From assembly GCA_020629335.1 (NCBI GenBank), contig JAHDDN010000014.1:1-29138 (forward strand): 29,138 nucleotides of DNA. The letters run 5' to 3'. The stretch is from Chitinophagales bacterium (GTDB lineage: Bacteria; Bacteroidota; Bacteroidia; Chitinophagales; UBA2359). The notes beneath the pieces are model-generated. The model saw only the letters and a list, made by a program, of their open reading frames with translations. It did no database searches and was not told the DNA's origin. Shown here piece after piece: positions 1 through 8,501 of this stretch. Within the stretch, counting starts at the first letter, position 1, and the number at the start of each line of letters is the position of its first letter. Made by a program: the position numbers and the translations under genes.

Positions 1-3000
1 CGGTTACTTCTACGGTATAAATTCCAGCGAGTAATCCAAAACCACCATCATCTACTAATACTGGTGCACCATTAGTTCCTCCTGGGCCTCCAGGTGTACC
101 GCCTATATTACTATAAACTACACTTGTATTACCAAAAATATCTGTAAATGTAACTGTAATAGTATAATCAACAGCATCAAACTGACAACTATAGTCATCA
201 TCACCAGTGCCTCCTGTAATTGTTAACTCAAAGAAACCATCATTGATACAACTATATGGCTCCGTTGGATTATCACAGAATGCCGTTCCGATATTACAAC
301 TTACTCCATAACCATTATAATCAGAGGTCGTGGCAGTCACTTGTAAATCTGGATAGACGTATATGTTCGGGCCAGGATCGGAGAGGGCTGCACAATTAGC
401 ATTATCACCACCACCTGGGCCAGAAATTGGCTGAGGATCAGTGAATAAACCTGCTTGAATATCAGCAATGTTTTGGCCTACTAAATCGGCTCCTGCTTCA
501 CCTGTAAATACATTATAGTTATAAGCATAAACATTATAGCAGCCTGCTGCTGGCGAATAATCTACTGGGCCAGTGCCAGCAGTCCAATTGACTACAGTGC
601 CTGTAGTGGCATCTACTAAGATAAAGCCTGTTTCATAAACAGTAGTTTCTAAACTAACTGTAGCGGCATTTTGGCCAGTGATACTTAATGTACCACCTAC
701 ATCGCTAATAGATTCTCCCTCACATAATTCGGCTACTCCAAAAGCGAAACCTGGGTCCAATATTTGCCCAGAACTGGCGATACAGCATAGGTAATCAATT
801 GGTCCTAAGATAAATTGTTGGCAAGAACCATCTATGGTAGCTGGTGCAGTTGGGTTTGAAATCGTAAAGGTGACATCTCCCAGAGAAGCGGTTCCTCCAA
901 AAGCCTCAAATGCATCCCAGATATAACCTGTAGGAGTCGCAGTCATAGCTGTTGATGTTTCATCACCAGAGAGGGTTCCTTGTACATCATCATTAGCGGT
1001 CCAGTCTACGGAATAGCTTGGGTCGCTTAGGGTTAATTCGATTCTACATTCTGCTGGAGCATCAGGATAAGAGTTTGTAGCTGTTACTTCTGGCCATACT
1101 GTAAAGGTGAATGGTGTAGCTGTACTCTCACAACCATTACATTCACAAGTAGCGTAGTAGGTATAAGTACCAGGTGTATTTACATCAAATGCGCCTTCTT
1201 CTGCATTTGTACCTGTTGGTACAAAAGGATTGCCAGTGCCTTGAATAGCACCGCCTGTTGCAGCATTATACCAAGTGACATTAGCGGCTCCACCAGCAGC
1301 TGCAGTACCATTAAATGTAGCCGTAAAGGAAGTCGTTACATCAGCATCCCATTCATCTTGATATTGAACACCACCTGTTAAAGCACCACAACCCGCAAAG
1401 CAATTAGGATAAACATATACGTCTACTTGGCTGGATTGGCTAAAGGTGTAATCTGCTTGGGTTAGGGTAATCGGGAGTGCTTGTCCTCCTCCGAAAGCAA
1501 ATGGACCAGGATAATTGCCTGCTGCATCATAGTTGTCATCATAGATTAAGTTTCCATCAACATAAACTGTCACCCAAAAGCTTTCTCCAGCTGATGCAGG
1601 AGGTGGTCCCCCACAAAAATCATTACATCCATCACCAGCTAAGCCGCCATCACCATTTGCGTTTGGATCGTAATTAGTGACATCTACTATTAAAGTGCTT
1701 GTAGCTGCATCTCCTTCTATGGTGCCACCAGTACAAGTTCCAGCGTAAGAGTGATAATTTGAGTTTCCTGTTCCACCAAATGGGCCATCTGCTCCTCCAT
1801 TATCTGTTAAGACTACTGTCTCTGTACAATCAGGATTTACAGTATCTGGACAAGTCGCACAATCTGCTGTTAAGCCAGCACTCACATCAAAGCCTTCACA
1901 AACGTCAAAATTAGCAGCTGGATCTGGGGTAGGTGCTGCAGGTACTCCATAGATAGTAATGGTAATACTAGCGCTAGCGCTACAGCCATCATCAGTTGTT
2001 ACGTCAACTGTTAGATTGAAAGTACCAACAGAGGCAGTGCTGAAAGTAGGATTAGCTACAGTAGTAGAAGATAAGTTTCCACCGCCACCTGTCCAAGTAT
2101 AAGAATTAATCGCACCAGTACCCGCTACATCTTCATTGACTGTTAAATTGATGGCTGCTTCGCCTTCACAGGCTGAGGGAGCAGAGGCGGTGATAGAAAT
2201 CATCGGATCATCACAGCAAGTTTCGAATTGTAAAGTGGTAGAAGCTGTTTTATCTGTACATAGGTCAATTACCCCATCAGCATTGGCATCATAGACAAAT
2301 TCTACACAATAAGTATTACCAGCGACTCCGCCACTAAGGACTCCTGTAGTCGCATCAATACTGGCGCCATCACCTGGATCATTATTATTACAGAATTGGA
2401 ATACGCCTCCAGCAATTTCATCAGCAGTAAAGCCTTCTAAGGTAGGCGGATCTGTAGCTTGTCCTGAACAGAACTGTAAACCTGGCGTAGCTGGATCAGC
2501 ATCTTCTGCTGTGAAATAGATCACGGCTGGTGGAGTAGGCGTAATCCCATCCGCTAATTCATAGATGATAGGGAAGCTCACACAAGTACCTGCTGCTATG
2601 ACTGGGTAGTAATAAGCAATACCGATTCCAATATCTGAAGTAGTTGTAGCACCAGGAGTAAAGTCAACACTTCCTGTTGTTTGATTATAAAAGTCATCAG
2701 CAGGAGTACCACTAAATGCTCCACCTCCATGACCAACAACGGCATTCGTTGCGCCACCGCTATTTAAAGAAAGGAAACAACCATTACAAACTCCAACTGC
2801 AGTTACCTCTGCTGGTGTTCCAGGTCCTTGACTCACATTGGTGTTGGTTGTAGAAAAATCACCACATTGAGGTTCGTCGTTATCAGGATCAAAGTTAGTG
2901 ATATAATAAACATCATTCATGTCTGTAGCTGTTGTATTACATAGGTAAATCGTTTGAACAAAGAATAAATCATCCTCCCCAACGGTTGTAATCTGAGTAA

Positions 3001-3439
3001 TATCCAATCCATCTTGAGAAGCTTCCCAGCAATTTTGCCCTAAACCATTATTATCTCCTGGTTGAGTATTGCTAGTATTAGCACCTTGAATATCACATAA
3101 TCCATCTCGTCCATCATTAATGTAATCAGTGCCATTGAAAGAAATCCCCCAAGAAAAGGCTGGAGAACCTGGTAAGAAGTAATCTCCACATTGGCTAGCC
3201 CATGCATCCATTGCTGGATTAGCCACGAAGCCTAAACTGCCTTCTGTCTGATGATAACCAGGAGGAGGCGCATCAGTACCTCCCATGATCCCACAGTCGC
3301 CATCTATACCAACTTCCACTAAGTTACCTTGTATGAAGCCATCGCCAGAACCGCCAGTGATTTGGGCGTTAATTAGTAGACTGCTACTAGTGAAAAGGAG
3401 CAGACTAATTGCTATTAAAATTGTAATTTTTGTTTTCAT
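1..3439 (-). CDS. Very large secreted Cys-rich surface protein with PKD-like domain (3' end outside window)
   Basis: I read this frame directly on the minus strand: it is open without a stop from ATG at 3439 to the left edge, giving 1146 visible codons, so the C-terminus is missing. The N-terminus is a signal peptide (MKTKITILIAISLLLF, then a short polar stretch ending NAQ). The mature part is Thr/Gly/Asp/Asn-rich, with many cysteines and few lysines, as in exported Bacteroidota adhesins. Around residues 405-500 a PKD-like Ig fold is visible (start SACEG, core SYTWTGGGG, end TFNLTVDVTTDDGCSAS). Later segments repeat the same kind of beta-rich, Cys-paired module with phrases such as CEGESISDVGG. 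Family knowledge suggests a T9SS C-terminal sorting domain beyond the edge, but this is not seen. The upstream SHOCT-like gene ends 23 bp before this start, so both are probably co-transcribed. Function beyond surface or matrix protein is unknown. Confidence 0.85.
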   Translation of the reverse strand, partial: MKTKITILIAISLLLFTSSSLLINAQITGGSGDGFIQGNLVEVGIDGDCGIMGGTDAPPPGYHQTEGSLGFVANPAMDAWASQCGDYFLPGSPAFSWGISFNGTDYINDGRDGLCDIQGANTSNTQPGDNNGLGQNCWEASQDGLDITQITTVGEDDLFFVQTIYLCNTTATDMNDVYYITNFDPDNDEPQCGDFSTTNTNVSQGPGTPAEVTAVGVCNGCFLSLNSGGATNAVVGHGGGAFSGTPADDFYNQTTGSVDFTPGATTTSDIGIGIAYYYPVIAAGTCVSFPIIYELADGITPTPPAVIYFTAEDADPATPGLQFCSGQATDPPTLEGFTADEIAGGVFQFCNNNDPGDGASIDATTGVLSGGVAGNTYCVEFVYDANADGVIDLCTDKTASTTLQFETCCDDPMISITASAPSACEGEAAINLTVNEDVAGTGAINSYTWTGGGGNLSSTTVANPTFSTASVGTFNLTVDVTTDDGCSASASITITIYGVPAAPTPDPAANFDVCEGFDVSAGLTADCATCPDTVNPDCTETVVLTDNGGADGPFGGTGNSNYHSYAGTCTGGTIEGDAATSTLIVDVTNYDPNANGDGGLAGDGCNDFCGGPPPASAGESFWVTVYVDGNLIYDDNYDAAGNYPGPFAFGGGQALPITLTQADYTFSQSSQVDVYVYPNCFAGCGALTGGVQYQDEWDADVTTSFTATFNGTAAAGGAANVTWYNAATGGAIQGTGNPFVPTGTNAEEGAFDVNTPGTYTYYATCECNGCESTATPFTFTVWPEVTATNSYPDAPAECRIELTLSDPSYSVDWTANDDVQGTLSGDETSTAMTATPTGYIWDAFEAFGGTASLGDVTFTISNPTAPATIDGSCQQFILGPIDYLCCIASSGQILDPGFAFGVAELCEGESISDVGGTLSITGQNAATVSLETTVYETGFILVDATTGTVVNWTAGTGPVDYSPAAGCYNVYAYNYNVFTGEAGADLVGQNIADIQAGLFTDPQPISGPGGGDNANCAALSDPGPNIYVYPDLQVTATTSDYNGYGVSCNIGTAFCDNPTEPYSCINDGFFELTITGGTGDDDYSCQFDAVDYTITVTFTDIFGNTSVVYSNIGGTPGGPGGTNGAPVLVDDGGFGLLAGIYTVEVT

Positions 3440-3462
3440 AATGAATAAGTTTTAGTTTAGAA

Positions 3463-3798
3463 TTAGTCTTGCTCGTCAATGAGTTCTAGTAAGCGAGCCT
3501 TTGCAGCATCATAATTAGCTTGGCTTACTTTGCCTTCGGCATACTGCTCCTCTAGTAGTGCTAATTTTTCTTCTGGGGTCATTTCGTTGTAAGGGGTCGT
3601 TGGTTGATCGTCCACCTCATTTTTTATTGCGGCTTTTGTTTCAGGGGCTACTACAGACATTTTTGCCTTCATTTTTTTAGTTTCTGATTTTTGAGGGGTA
3701 TCACTTAAATTGGAAGATTGGGCGTAAGTGATTTCGCCACAGCAGATTAGCAGTGTGAGAGCTGCTAAAAAATGCTTGAATTGCTTTTGTAACTTCAT
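3463..3798 (-). CDS. Small exported protein with SHOCT-like C-terminal motif
   Basis: This 111-residue protein begins with a basic then hydrophobic signal peptide (residues 1 to about 27, ending TYAQ). A charged, low-complexity linker follows (about 28-70, KSETKKMKAKM). The C-terminal helical segment (about 73-107) runs MTPEEKLALLEEQYAEGK, then VSQANYDAAKARLLEL. This matches the short C-terminal SHOCT pattern: Leu-rich helix, Gly-Lys turn with a following Val/Ile, then a second helix ending in LL. SHOCT segments are thought to mediate oligomerisation or attachment; the role here is unknown. It lies just upstream of the giant secreted protein with a 23 bp gap, so a helper or regulator of that protein is a reasonable inference. 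Start ATG at 3798 is chosen because it gives the complete signal peptide. Confidence 0.75.
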   Translation of the reverse strand: MKLQKQFKHFLAALTLLICCGEITYAQSSNLSDTPQKSETKKMKAKMSVVAPETKAAIKNEVDDQPTTPYNEMTPEEKLALLEEQYAEGKVSQANYDAAKARLLELIDEQD

Positions 3799-3852
3799 AA
3801 TTTAAAATTTGGTTTTAGTATGTATATTAATGGTGTTATGATTATTATATTT

Positions 3853-4071
3853 GGGCGCATCCCATTATTTTTTTGGCCAGCGGGCGGACACATAGGTCCG
3901 CCCCTACAAAGGCTGGCCAAAAAAATAATGGGTCGGGCTATCCGCTCTTATGTGGCTATGCTATTCCCACTCTGCTAAGTGCTGCTTGTCTGCCCTATCG
4001 GGCCAGCCATCGCATCACTAAGCGCCGTAGGTCACAGCATGGACGCCACATACCGCTCCTATCCCTTGCGC
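3853..4071 (+). repeat. Structured repeat element, copy 1
   Basis: This is the first of four related elements in the window (others at 6933-7147, 11837-12013 and 17076-17225). It starts with a long hairpin (3861-3932) and continues with GTCGGGCTATCCGCTCTTA. A distal helix pairs TATGTGGC (3949-3956) with GCCACATA (4045-4052), and inside it a hairpin GCCC-TATC-GGGC sits at 3992-4003. It ends in a CCGCTCCTATCCC tail. The paired bases change together in the other copies (G-C to A-T pairs), which is the signature of conserved secondary structure. An open frame crosses the element, but copy 3 has a stop in the equivalent frame, so I treat it as non-coding. It lies between two minus-strand genes. 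Confidence 0.8.
3861..3932. repeat. Perfect 21-bp inverted repeat with nested REP-like hairpin
   Basis: The arms 3861-3881 and 3912-3932 are perfectly complementary over 21 bp, with a run of seven T (or A) in the middle. The 30-nt loop contains its own 8-bp perfect hairpin, GGGCGGAC (3882-3889) with GTCCGCCC (3896-3903), followed by CTAC. The CGCCCCTAC end of the inner hairpin recurs in copy 2 and, as its complement, in the flippase gene end at 26682. The structure forms the variable head of repeat copy 1. Confidence 0.9.
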
Positions 4072-4451
4072 AAAAAAGGTTGTTTAGTTGGAAGTAAATT
4101 AAATCTAAAAGAGTATTAATAAAGTGAAGTGTATTGTGGTATTGAATTCTTAGTTTTTGATTAGTGCTTTTTAATGGTTTGGAAATAAAATGGTAATAAT
4201 AAAAGTCAGTGAATTTCTAATCGACAGATGAATATAGATATTTATTTTAATAACGCCAAATATACAATGAATTAAAATTGCCTATAAATTAAAATTTAAT
4301 ATTATAATGATGGTATTAATGATTTGTAACTATTTAGTGGTTTGATAATCATTGAGTTGTGGGTTTTGTTGGTTTTCGGATACCTTTAGAAGAATTTTGT
4401 TCTTGTAAATTGAAAATGTGTTGTGGATTATTTGATGAAGTTGTTTAATGT
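4072..4451. other. AT-rich intergenic stretch without recognisable gene
   Basis: This stretch lies downstream of the histidine kinase gene (which ends at 4452 on the minus strand) and upstream of the SHOCT-like gene, beyond repeat copy 1. It is very AT-rich, with stops in all frames. I see no strong hairpin, RNA gene or palindrome of the TTCCAA/TTGGAA type in it. Confidence 0.5.
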
Positions 4452-6881
4452 TTAAACAGTTTTTAACTCTTCAATTACTTGTAGGCAGATGTTTTCTAAT
4501 TTGGTGAGTAGGGCAGGAAGTTTATCGAGGTGAATTCTATTTTCGGAATAGTCTTCTATTGATCTGATGTCTTCTTTTAGATCATGTATGTTGAGGAAGT
4601 CGATGGAGGGTTTTAGCTTGTGTGCTAAGGCTTTGACTCTATCATATTCTTTATTGGCGAGGTGTTGTTGGAGATCATTAATGGCGTCTGGTGTTCTGTC
4701 AATAAATAGTTTGATCATTTTATCTATGAATGCTTGGTTGCCTTTGGCGATTTCGTTTAGTTTAGTTAAGTCGTAAAGTGGACGACTGGATTCTTGATTA
4801 GATGCTTCTTTGAGGCTGTTGTCCGTTGATTTTAATTCTTTATTTAGTTGGGCGTATATTTTTTCTGCTAGTAATTCGCTATTGAATGGTTTGCTGATAA
4901 AATCATTCATTCCTGCATCTAAGCATTTTTGTTCGTGTGCTTTGGTAGCATTCGCTGTTAGGGCGATGATTGGAATGTTAAGTTGGTATTCTTCTCTAAT
5001 AATTTTAGTTGCTTGAAGTCCATCCATGACAGGCATTTGCATATCCATTAGGATGATTTCTATTTCATCAGGAGTGTTTTTTACTTTATCGATAGCTTCT
5101 TGCCCATTGTTGGCGACTATAACTTCCATTTTGAAATTTTGTAAGATGGTAATTGCTAGGAGTTGATTAATTTCGTGATCTTCAACTAATAAGACTTTTA
5201 CTCCAATTAGCTGATTGATTATTTGGCTCATTGGCTTTTTTTCTGGGAGGTCATCTTGGCTTCCTATTGCTAGGCTAAGGAAAAAACTAAATGTACTGCC
5301 AGCATCTTTTTGGCTTTCTACTTGTAGATTGCCTCCTAATCTATCTACTAGTTTTTTGCAGATGGAAAGTCCTAAGCCAGTGCCTCCGAATCGCCTTGAA
5401 ATACTTTCATCTTCTTGGGAGAAACTTTCAAAAATGGTGTCTAATTTTTCTTCATTGATACCAATACCAGTATCTTTTACCTCAAACTGTATCGTATTAC
5501 TTTCAGTTGTTTTACTGACTAATTTAGCCATTAATTTGACTTCTCCTTCGAAAGTAAATTTGATGGCATTATCTACTAAATTGCGAAGTACTTGCATGAT
5601 TCTTACAGGAGAACTGACGATAATTGGACTAATATTATGATCGTATTCCAATTTTAGTTCTATCCCTTTTTCGATAGCTTTGGGTTTGGAGGATTGTATG
5701 AGGTGTTCGATATTTTCTTTTAGATTGAAGGCGCTACTTTTGATGGTCATTTTGCCTGACTCTATACGAGATAAATCAAGTATATCATTGACGATCACTA
5801 GTAGTTGTTCAGTAGAAACTTTAATAGCACTGAGGTATTTTTTTTGTTCCCCTGTGATGTATGTATTGTCTAATAAATCACTCATGCCGTATATGGCATT
5901 GAGTGGTGTGCGTATTTCGTGGCTGATATTAGCTAAGAATCTTTCTTTAGCGATAGAAGATGCTCTTGCTTTTTCGATGGCTTCTTCTAGGTCTTTTTTT
6001 GCTTTTTTCTCATCGGTAATATCTCTGACAAAGGAGCCAAAAATGGTAGTATGATCTAACTTAATGGGAAGTACTGTTAATTCGAGATCGAATATTTCTC
6101 CATTTTTTCTCATGGCAGGGACTTCTATTCTCTTATTAAGAATGGGTCCTTCACCAGTTTGGTGATAGTGTTCCATTCCTTTGGTGTGGGTAGCTTTTAA
6201 ATTATGTGGGATAATAAAATCGGCCATTGGCATTCCAATAATTTCATTTGCTTGCCAGCCAAATATTTTTTCGGCTTGTTTATTCCATCTGATGACTTTA
6301 CTATCTTGATCAATAATAATCACACCATCTAAGGCAGAGTCAATTACTGCACTTATTTTGAGTTCATTTTCAATGGCGACTTGATAGAAGATTGATCCTT
6401 GAATAGAAGTGGTGAATTGTTCCAGGATATTTTTGAGCTTATTGAGCTCGTTAAGTTGTATGAGTTTAGGGTCATTACTGTAGATTTTGATGAATCCTAT
6501 TTCCTTGAGTGGTATGAGTGCATAAGCGCCTTTCTCAATATTTTTTTCTGTGATCAGGTTGACAAATTCTTTCTCGCCGTATTGAAAGATTTTTATTTCT
6601 TTTGTTTGTTGTAGGATGTTTAGTGCGGGATGTTTATCGGCGATTTGTTGGTCAATGGTTTGGGAAGAAGGCGTTGCGTGAACGAGGGAAAAGGCATCGG
6701 GGTTTAGGTAGGAATATAGGTGTTGGTTTTTGATCCAAATGGCGGAGTAATCAAATCCTTTTTTGTTGTGAAGTGTGTTTAGGAAGTGGCGGCAATTTTC
6801 AGTAAGGTCAATTGATTTACCTACTGCAAGTGATAGTTCGTACAGAAAATAGATATCTTGTATGATGTTGTTGGGGTCCAT
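4452..6881 (-). CDS. Soluble hybrid sensor histidine kinase (GAF-like/PAS/HisKA/HATPase/REC/HPt)
   Basis: This 809-residue protein has no membrane segment, so it should sense cytoplasmic cues. The domains in order are: an N-terminal GAF-like region (about 1-165); PAS (about 172-292, with VIRWNKQAEKIFGW and a PAC-like end VRDITDEKKAKKDLEE); HisKA with H-box FLANISHEIRTPLNA, phospho-accepting His321; and HATPase with N-box RNLVDNAIKFT near 433-443, G1 DTGIGI (470-475) and G2 GGTGLGLSI (499-507). A receiver domain follows (about 561-680; acidic E567/D568, phospho-Asp D613 in LMDMQMPVMDG, Lys664). The HPt domain (about 705-800) has His754 in AHKLKPS. The layout gives a full His-Asp-His relay whose final HPt can hand phosphate to separate receiver proteins, three of which are encoded nearby. 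The FIST gene lies upstream on the same strand, but repeat copy 2 sits in the gap. Confidence 0.95.
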   Translation of the reverse strand: MDPNNIIQDIYFLYELSLAVGKSIDLTENCRHFLNTLHNKKGFDYSAIWIKNQHLYSYLNPDAFSLVHATPSSQTIDQQIADKHPALNILQQTKEIKIFQYGEKEFVNLITEKNIEKGAYALIPLKEIGFIKIYSNDPKLIQLNELNKLKNILEQFTTSIQGSIFYQVAIENELKISAVIDSALDGVIIIDQDSKVIRWNKQAEKIFGWQANEIIGMPMADFIIPHNLKATHTKGMEHYHQTGEGPILNKRIEVPAMRKNGEIFDLELTVLPIKLDHTTIFGSFVRDITDEKKAKKDLEEAIEKARASSIAKERFLANISHEIRTPLNAIYGMSDLLDNTYITGEQKKYLSAIKVSTEQLLVIVNDILDLSRIESGKMTIKSSAFNLKENIEHLIQSSKPKAIEKGIELKLEYDHNISPIIVSSPVRIMQVLRNLVDNAIKFTFEGEVKLMAKLVSKTTESNTIQFEVKDTGIGINEEKLDTIFESFSQEDESISRRFGGTGLGLSICKKLVDRLGGNLQVESQKDAGSTFSFFLSLAIGSQDDLPEKKPMSQIINQLIGVKVLLVEDHEINQLLAITILQNFKMEVIVANNGQEAIDKVKNTPDEIEIILMDMQMPVMDGLQATKIIREEYQLNIPIIALTANATKAHEQKCLDAGMNDFISKPFNSELLAEKIYAQLNKELKSTDNSLKEASNQESSRPLYDLTKLNEIAKGNQAFIDKMIKLFIDRTPDAINDLQQHLANKEYDRVKALAHKLKPSIDFLNIHDLKEDIRSIEDYSENRIHLDKLPALLTKLENICLQVIEELKTV

Positions 6882-6932
6882 ATTTTGTTATATGATTAAT
6901 GCTATAAATTGGTGTGACAAGATACAAAAAAA

Positions 6933-7147
6933 GGCTTAGGGATGGTAGCGGTATGTGGCGGCCATGCTGTGACTTACGGCGCTTAGTGATGCGATGGCTG
7001 GCCTGAAAGGCAGACAAGCAGCGCTTAGCAAAGTAGGAGCGGCATAGCCACATAATAGCGGACAGCCCGACCCTTTCTAATTTTTTTCGAGGGCGCACAC
7101 ATGGGTAGCGCCCCTACGGTCGAAAAAAATTAGAAAGGGGAAGCCCC
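6933..7147 (-). repeat. Structured repeat element, copy 2 (minus orientation)
   Basis: This is the closest relative of copy 1, read on the minus strand. The distal helix is TATGTGGC (6952-6959) with GCCACATA (7047-7054). The inner hairpin reads GCCT-GAA-AGGC on the plus strand (7001-7011), i.e. GCCT-TTC-AGGC in element orientation; copy 1 has GCCC/GGGC, so one pair has changed C-G to T-A on both sides. The head hairpin is at 7071-7139. The element fills most of the 298-bp gap between the FIST gene and the histidine kinase gene. An open frame across it is judged spurious. Confidence 0.8.
7071..7139. repeat. Perfect 20-bp inverted repeat with nested REP-like hairpin
   Basis: The arms 7071-7090 and 7120-7139 are perfectly complementary over 20 bp. 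Their sequence is unlike the arms of copy 1 except for a terminal CCC/GGG and a T7/A7 run. The loop holds GGGCGC (7091-7096) pairing with GCGCCC (7108-7113), followed by CTAC, which is homologous to the inner hairpin of copy 1. The host element is inverted relative to copy 1, yet the inner hairpin points the same way on the chromosome, so loop and element have opposite relative orientations in the two copies. Confidence 0.9.
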
Positions 7148-7179
7148 AAATGAAAAGTTATCATTTATTTGGTAATATT

Positions 7180-8331
7180 TTAGTGAAGTAGCCCGACGAC
7201 TATGGTTTTGTTAAAAAATTCGATGTAGCCGTGGCCGTGTGATGCAATTTCGCCTAAGGTGAGTGCTCCGATTGTATCATTTTCACTAGGTAATTCTTTT
7301 TTTATTGCTTGTAGTTCTTCGCTAAAGTTATCTTCGAGGAATAGGACTCTGGAAATGCAATCAAAAACGATTGGTTGAAATGGATTATTAATCATATCTG
7401 GTTGACATTTTTTTGCGGCTAAAGAAGCGGCATTAATTAAGTTATCTTTTTGTCCTTTTAATATATGAAGAATACTATTTTCGGGAACTTCTCCTACACA
7501 TATAAGGTGACCTTCCTCATTGACTGAGATGGGATCTCTAACGACAGCTTCGGCATTTTCTTTGAACATTCCGAAAGGGTATCCTTTGGCGATATCGAAG
7601 AAATTATCGTCTTCAAATTTTCTTTCATCGTGTTGAGCAATGACTTCTTTATAGATATCGAAGGCTTTTTGCCAATTGAGTTCTATGACGGTATTTTTAT
7701 CTGTTTTAGTAGCGATCATGGGGCCATATATGGTTTCCCATCCGTGCTGAATGCCGATGTTAGCTTGAAGGGAGCTTGGGCAAAGAATGGCTGCATTTTC
7801 GAAAAAACCATCTTTATTGAATAAGCAAGGCTGTTGTTCAAGGGAAAGCGAGCCTGCGCCACCGCCTATGTATTTAAAGGAGTTGCCTAAGTGATTATAT
7901 AGCCGTTCAAGAAAAATCGAGATATTAGGGGCGAGTCCATCTACGAATAATAGGGCAGAAAGTTGTTTGTTATCCTTAGGTAATTGATTTAGTATTTCGG
8001 GCAATTGTATGTTGTCTTGATGGATATCTTTGATCAAGATAGGCTCGGTAATCGTCGGAATCACTTTAAGAAGGAGTCCTTTTTCTTTTTTTTCTGTACC
8101 GTGTATCAGATTTGGAAAAATGCCTCCGAAGAAGGCTAAATCCATCTTGTTCAATTGCTCGATAAGTGCTGGTATAATTTCTTTTTCATTTTCCGCAAAT
8201 AGTAGCAATAGGCTTTTATCAGGGCCCATATCAAGCCTTTTGATGGCATTGATAATATTGGCCAGTTCAGTGTTTTCTAAATACATGGTGTTGAGCTTAA
8301 TGGTATGATGTGAAATTGGTGTTGTTGTCAT
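7180..8331 (-). CDS. FIST-domain sensory protein (FIST_N plus FIST_C)
   Basis: This 383-residue soluble protein shows the FIST pattern. The N-terminal half contains LLLLFAENEKEIIPALIEQL, then an FFGGIFPN turn and SALLFVDGLAPNISIFLERL with IGGGAGSLS. The C-terminal half ends with GALTLGEIASHGHGYIEFFN followed by KTIVVGLL, the typical FIST_C end (Gly-Glu-Ile, then His/Asn-Lys-Thr). FIST proteins are predicted small-ligand sensors that work with histidine kinases or chemotaxis proteins. The gene is followed on the same strand by the hybrid kinase and preceded by a palindrome/GGCAT regulatory region, which fits a FIST input to that kinase. Start ATG at 8331 is the first in frame; Met16 is an alternative. 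Confidence 0.88.
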   Translation of the reverse strand: MTTTPISHHTIKLNTMYLENTELANIINAIKRLDMGPDKSLLLLFAENEKEIIPALIEQLNKMDLAFFGGIFPNLIHGTEKKEKGLLLKVIPTITEPILIKDIHQDNIQLPEILNQLPKDNKQLSALLFVDGLAPNISIFLERLYNHLGNSFKYIGGGAGSLSLEQQPCLFNKDGFFENAAILCPSSLQANIGIQHGWETIYGPMIATKTDKNTVIELNWQKAFDIYKEVIAQHDERKFEDDNFFDIAKGYPFGMFKENAEAVVRDPISVNEEGHLICVGEVPENSILHILKGQKDNLINAASLAAKKCQPDMINNPFQPIVFDCISRVLFLEDNFSEELQAIKKELPSENDTIGALTLGEIASHGHGYIEFFNKTIVVGLLH

Positions 8332-8390
8332 TTTATTCTAAGTATAGTATCAAGAAAAGTTCAGTTGTACACTGTAGAATAGTGGAAAAT

Positions 8391-8498
8391 CATGCCATTT
8401 GCCCAAAAAGGATTAAGTGTTTGTTTACGAGCTGTTTAGATATTATAACAATATTGTTGTTAATCCAGAATTTGGAAAAATTATTCCAAAATATGGAA
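8391..8498 (-). promoter_or_regulatory. Candidate activator sites and promoter of the FIST gene
   Basis: Two palindromes lie upstream of the FIST start: TCCAGAATTTGGA (8464-8476) and TTCCA-AAATA-TGGAA (8484-8498). On the minus strand a TTTTTGG...TGGCATG box lies at about 8408-8391, with the GC of the box at 8395-8394. The palindrome centres are about 76 and 97 bp upstream of that GC. The GG to GC spacing is 7, not the 10 expected for sigma-54, so the promoter assignment is weak even though the palindrome/box arrangement matches four other places in the window. Confidence 0.5.
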
Positions 8499-8501
8499 AA
8501 A

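Noticed and set aside
1477..1677. Plus-strand open frame of 66 codons within the large secreted protein gene
   Set aside because: It lies opposite a continuous 1146-codon frame with a signal peptide and PKD-like domain; its His/Gln-rich product is typical of antisense reading.
3873..4097. Plus-strand open frame of 74 codons crossing repeat copy 1, with similar frames on the minus strand at 6817-7098 and 17050-17283
   Set aside because: The similar peptides come from the shared repeat. The equivalent frame in copy 3 has a stop, and the base changes preserve pairing rather than protein.
4567..6614. Several plus-strand open frames opposite the histidine kinase gene
   Set aside because: They are antisense shadows of a well-supported kinase frame, with no recognisable protein features of their own.
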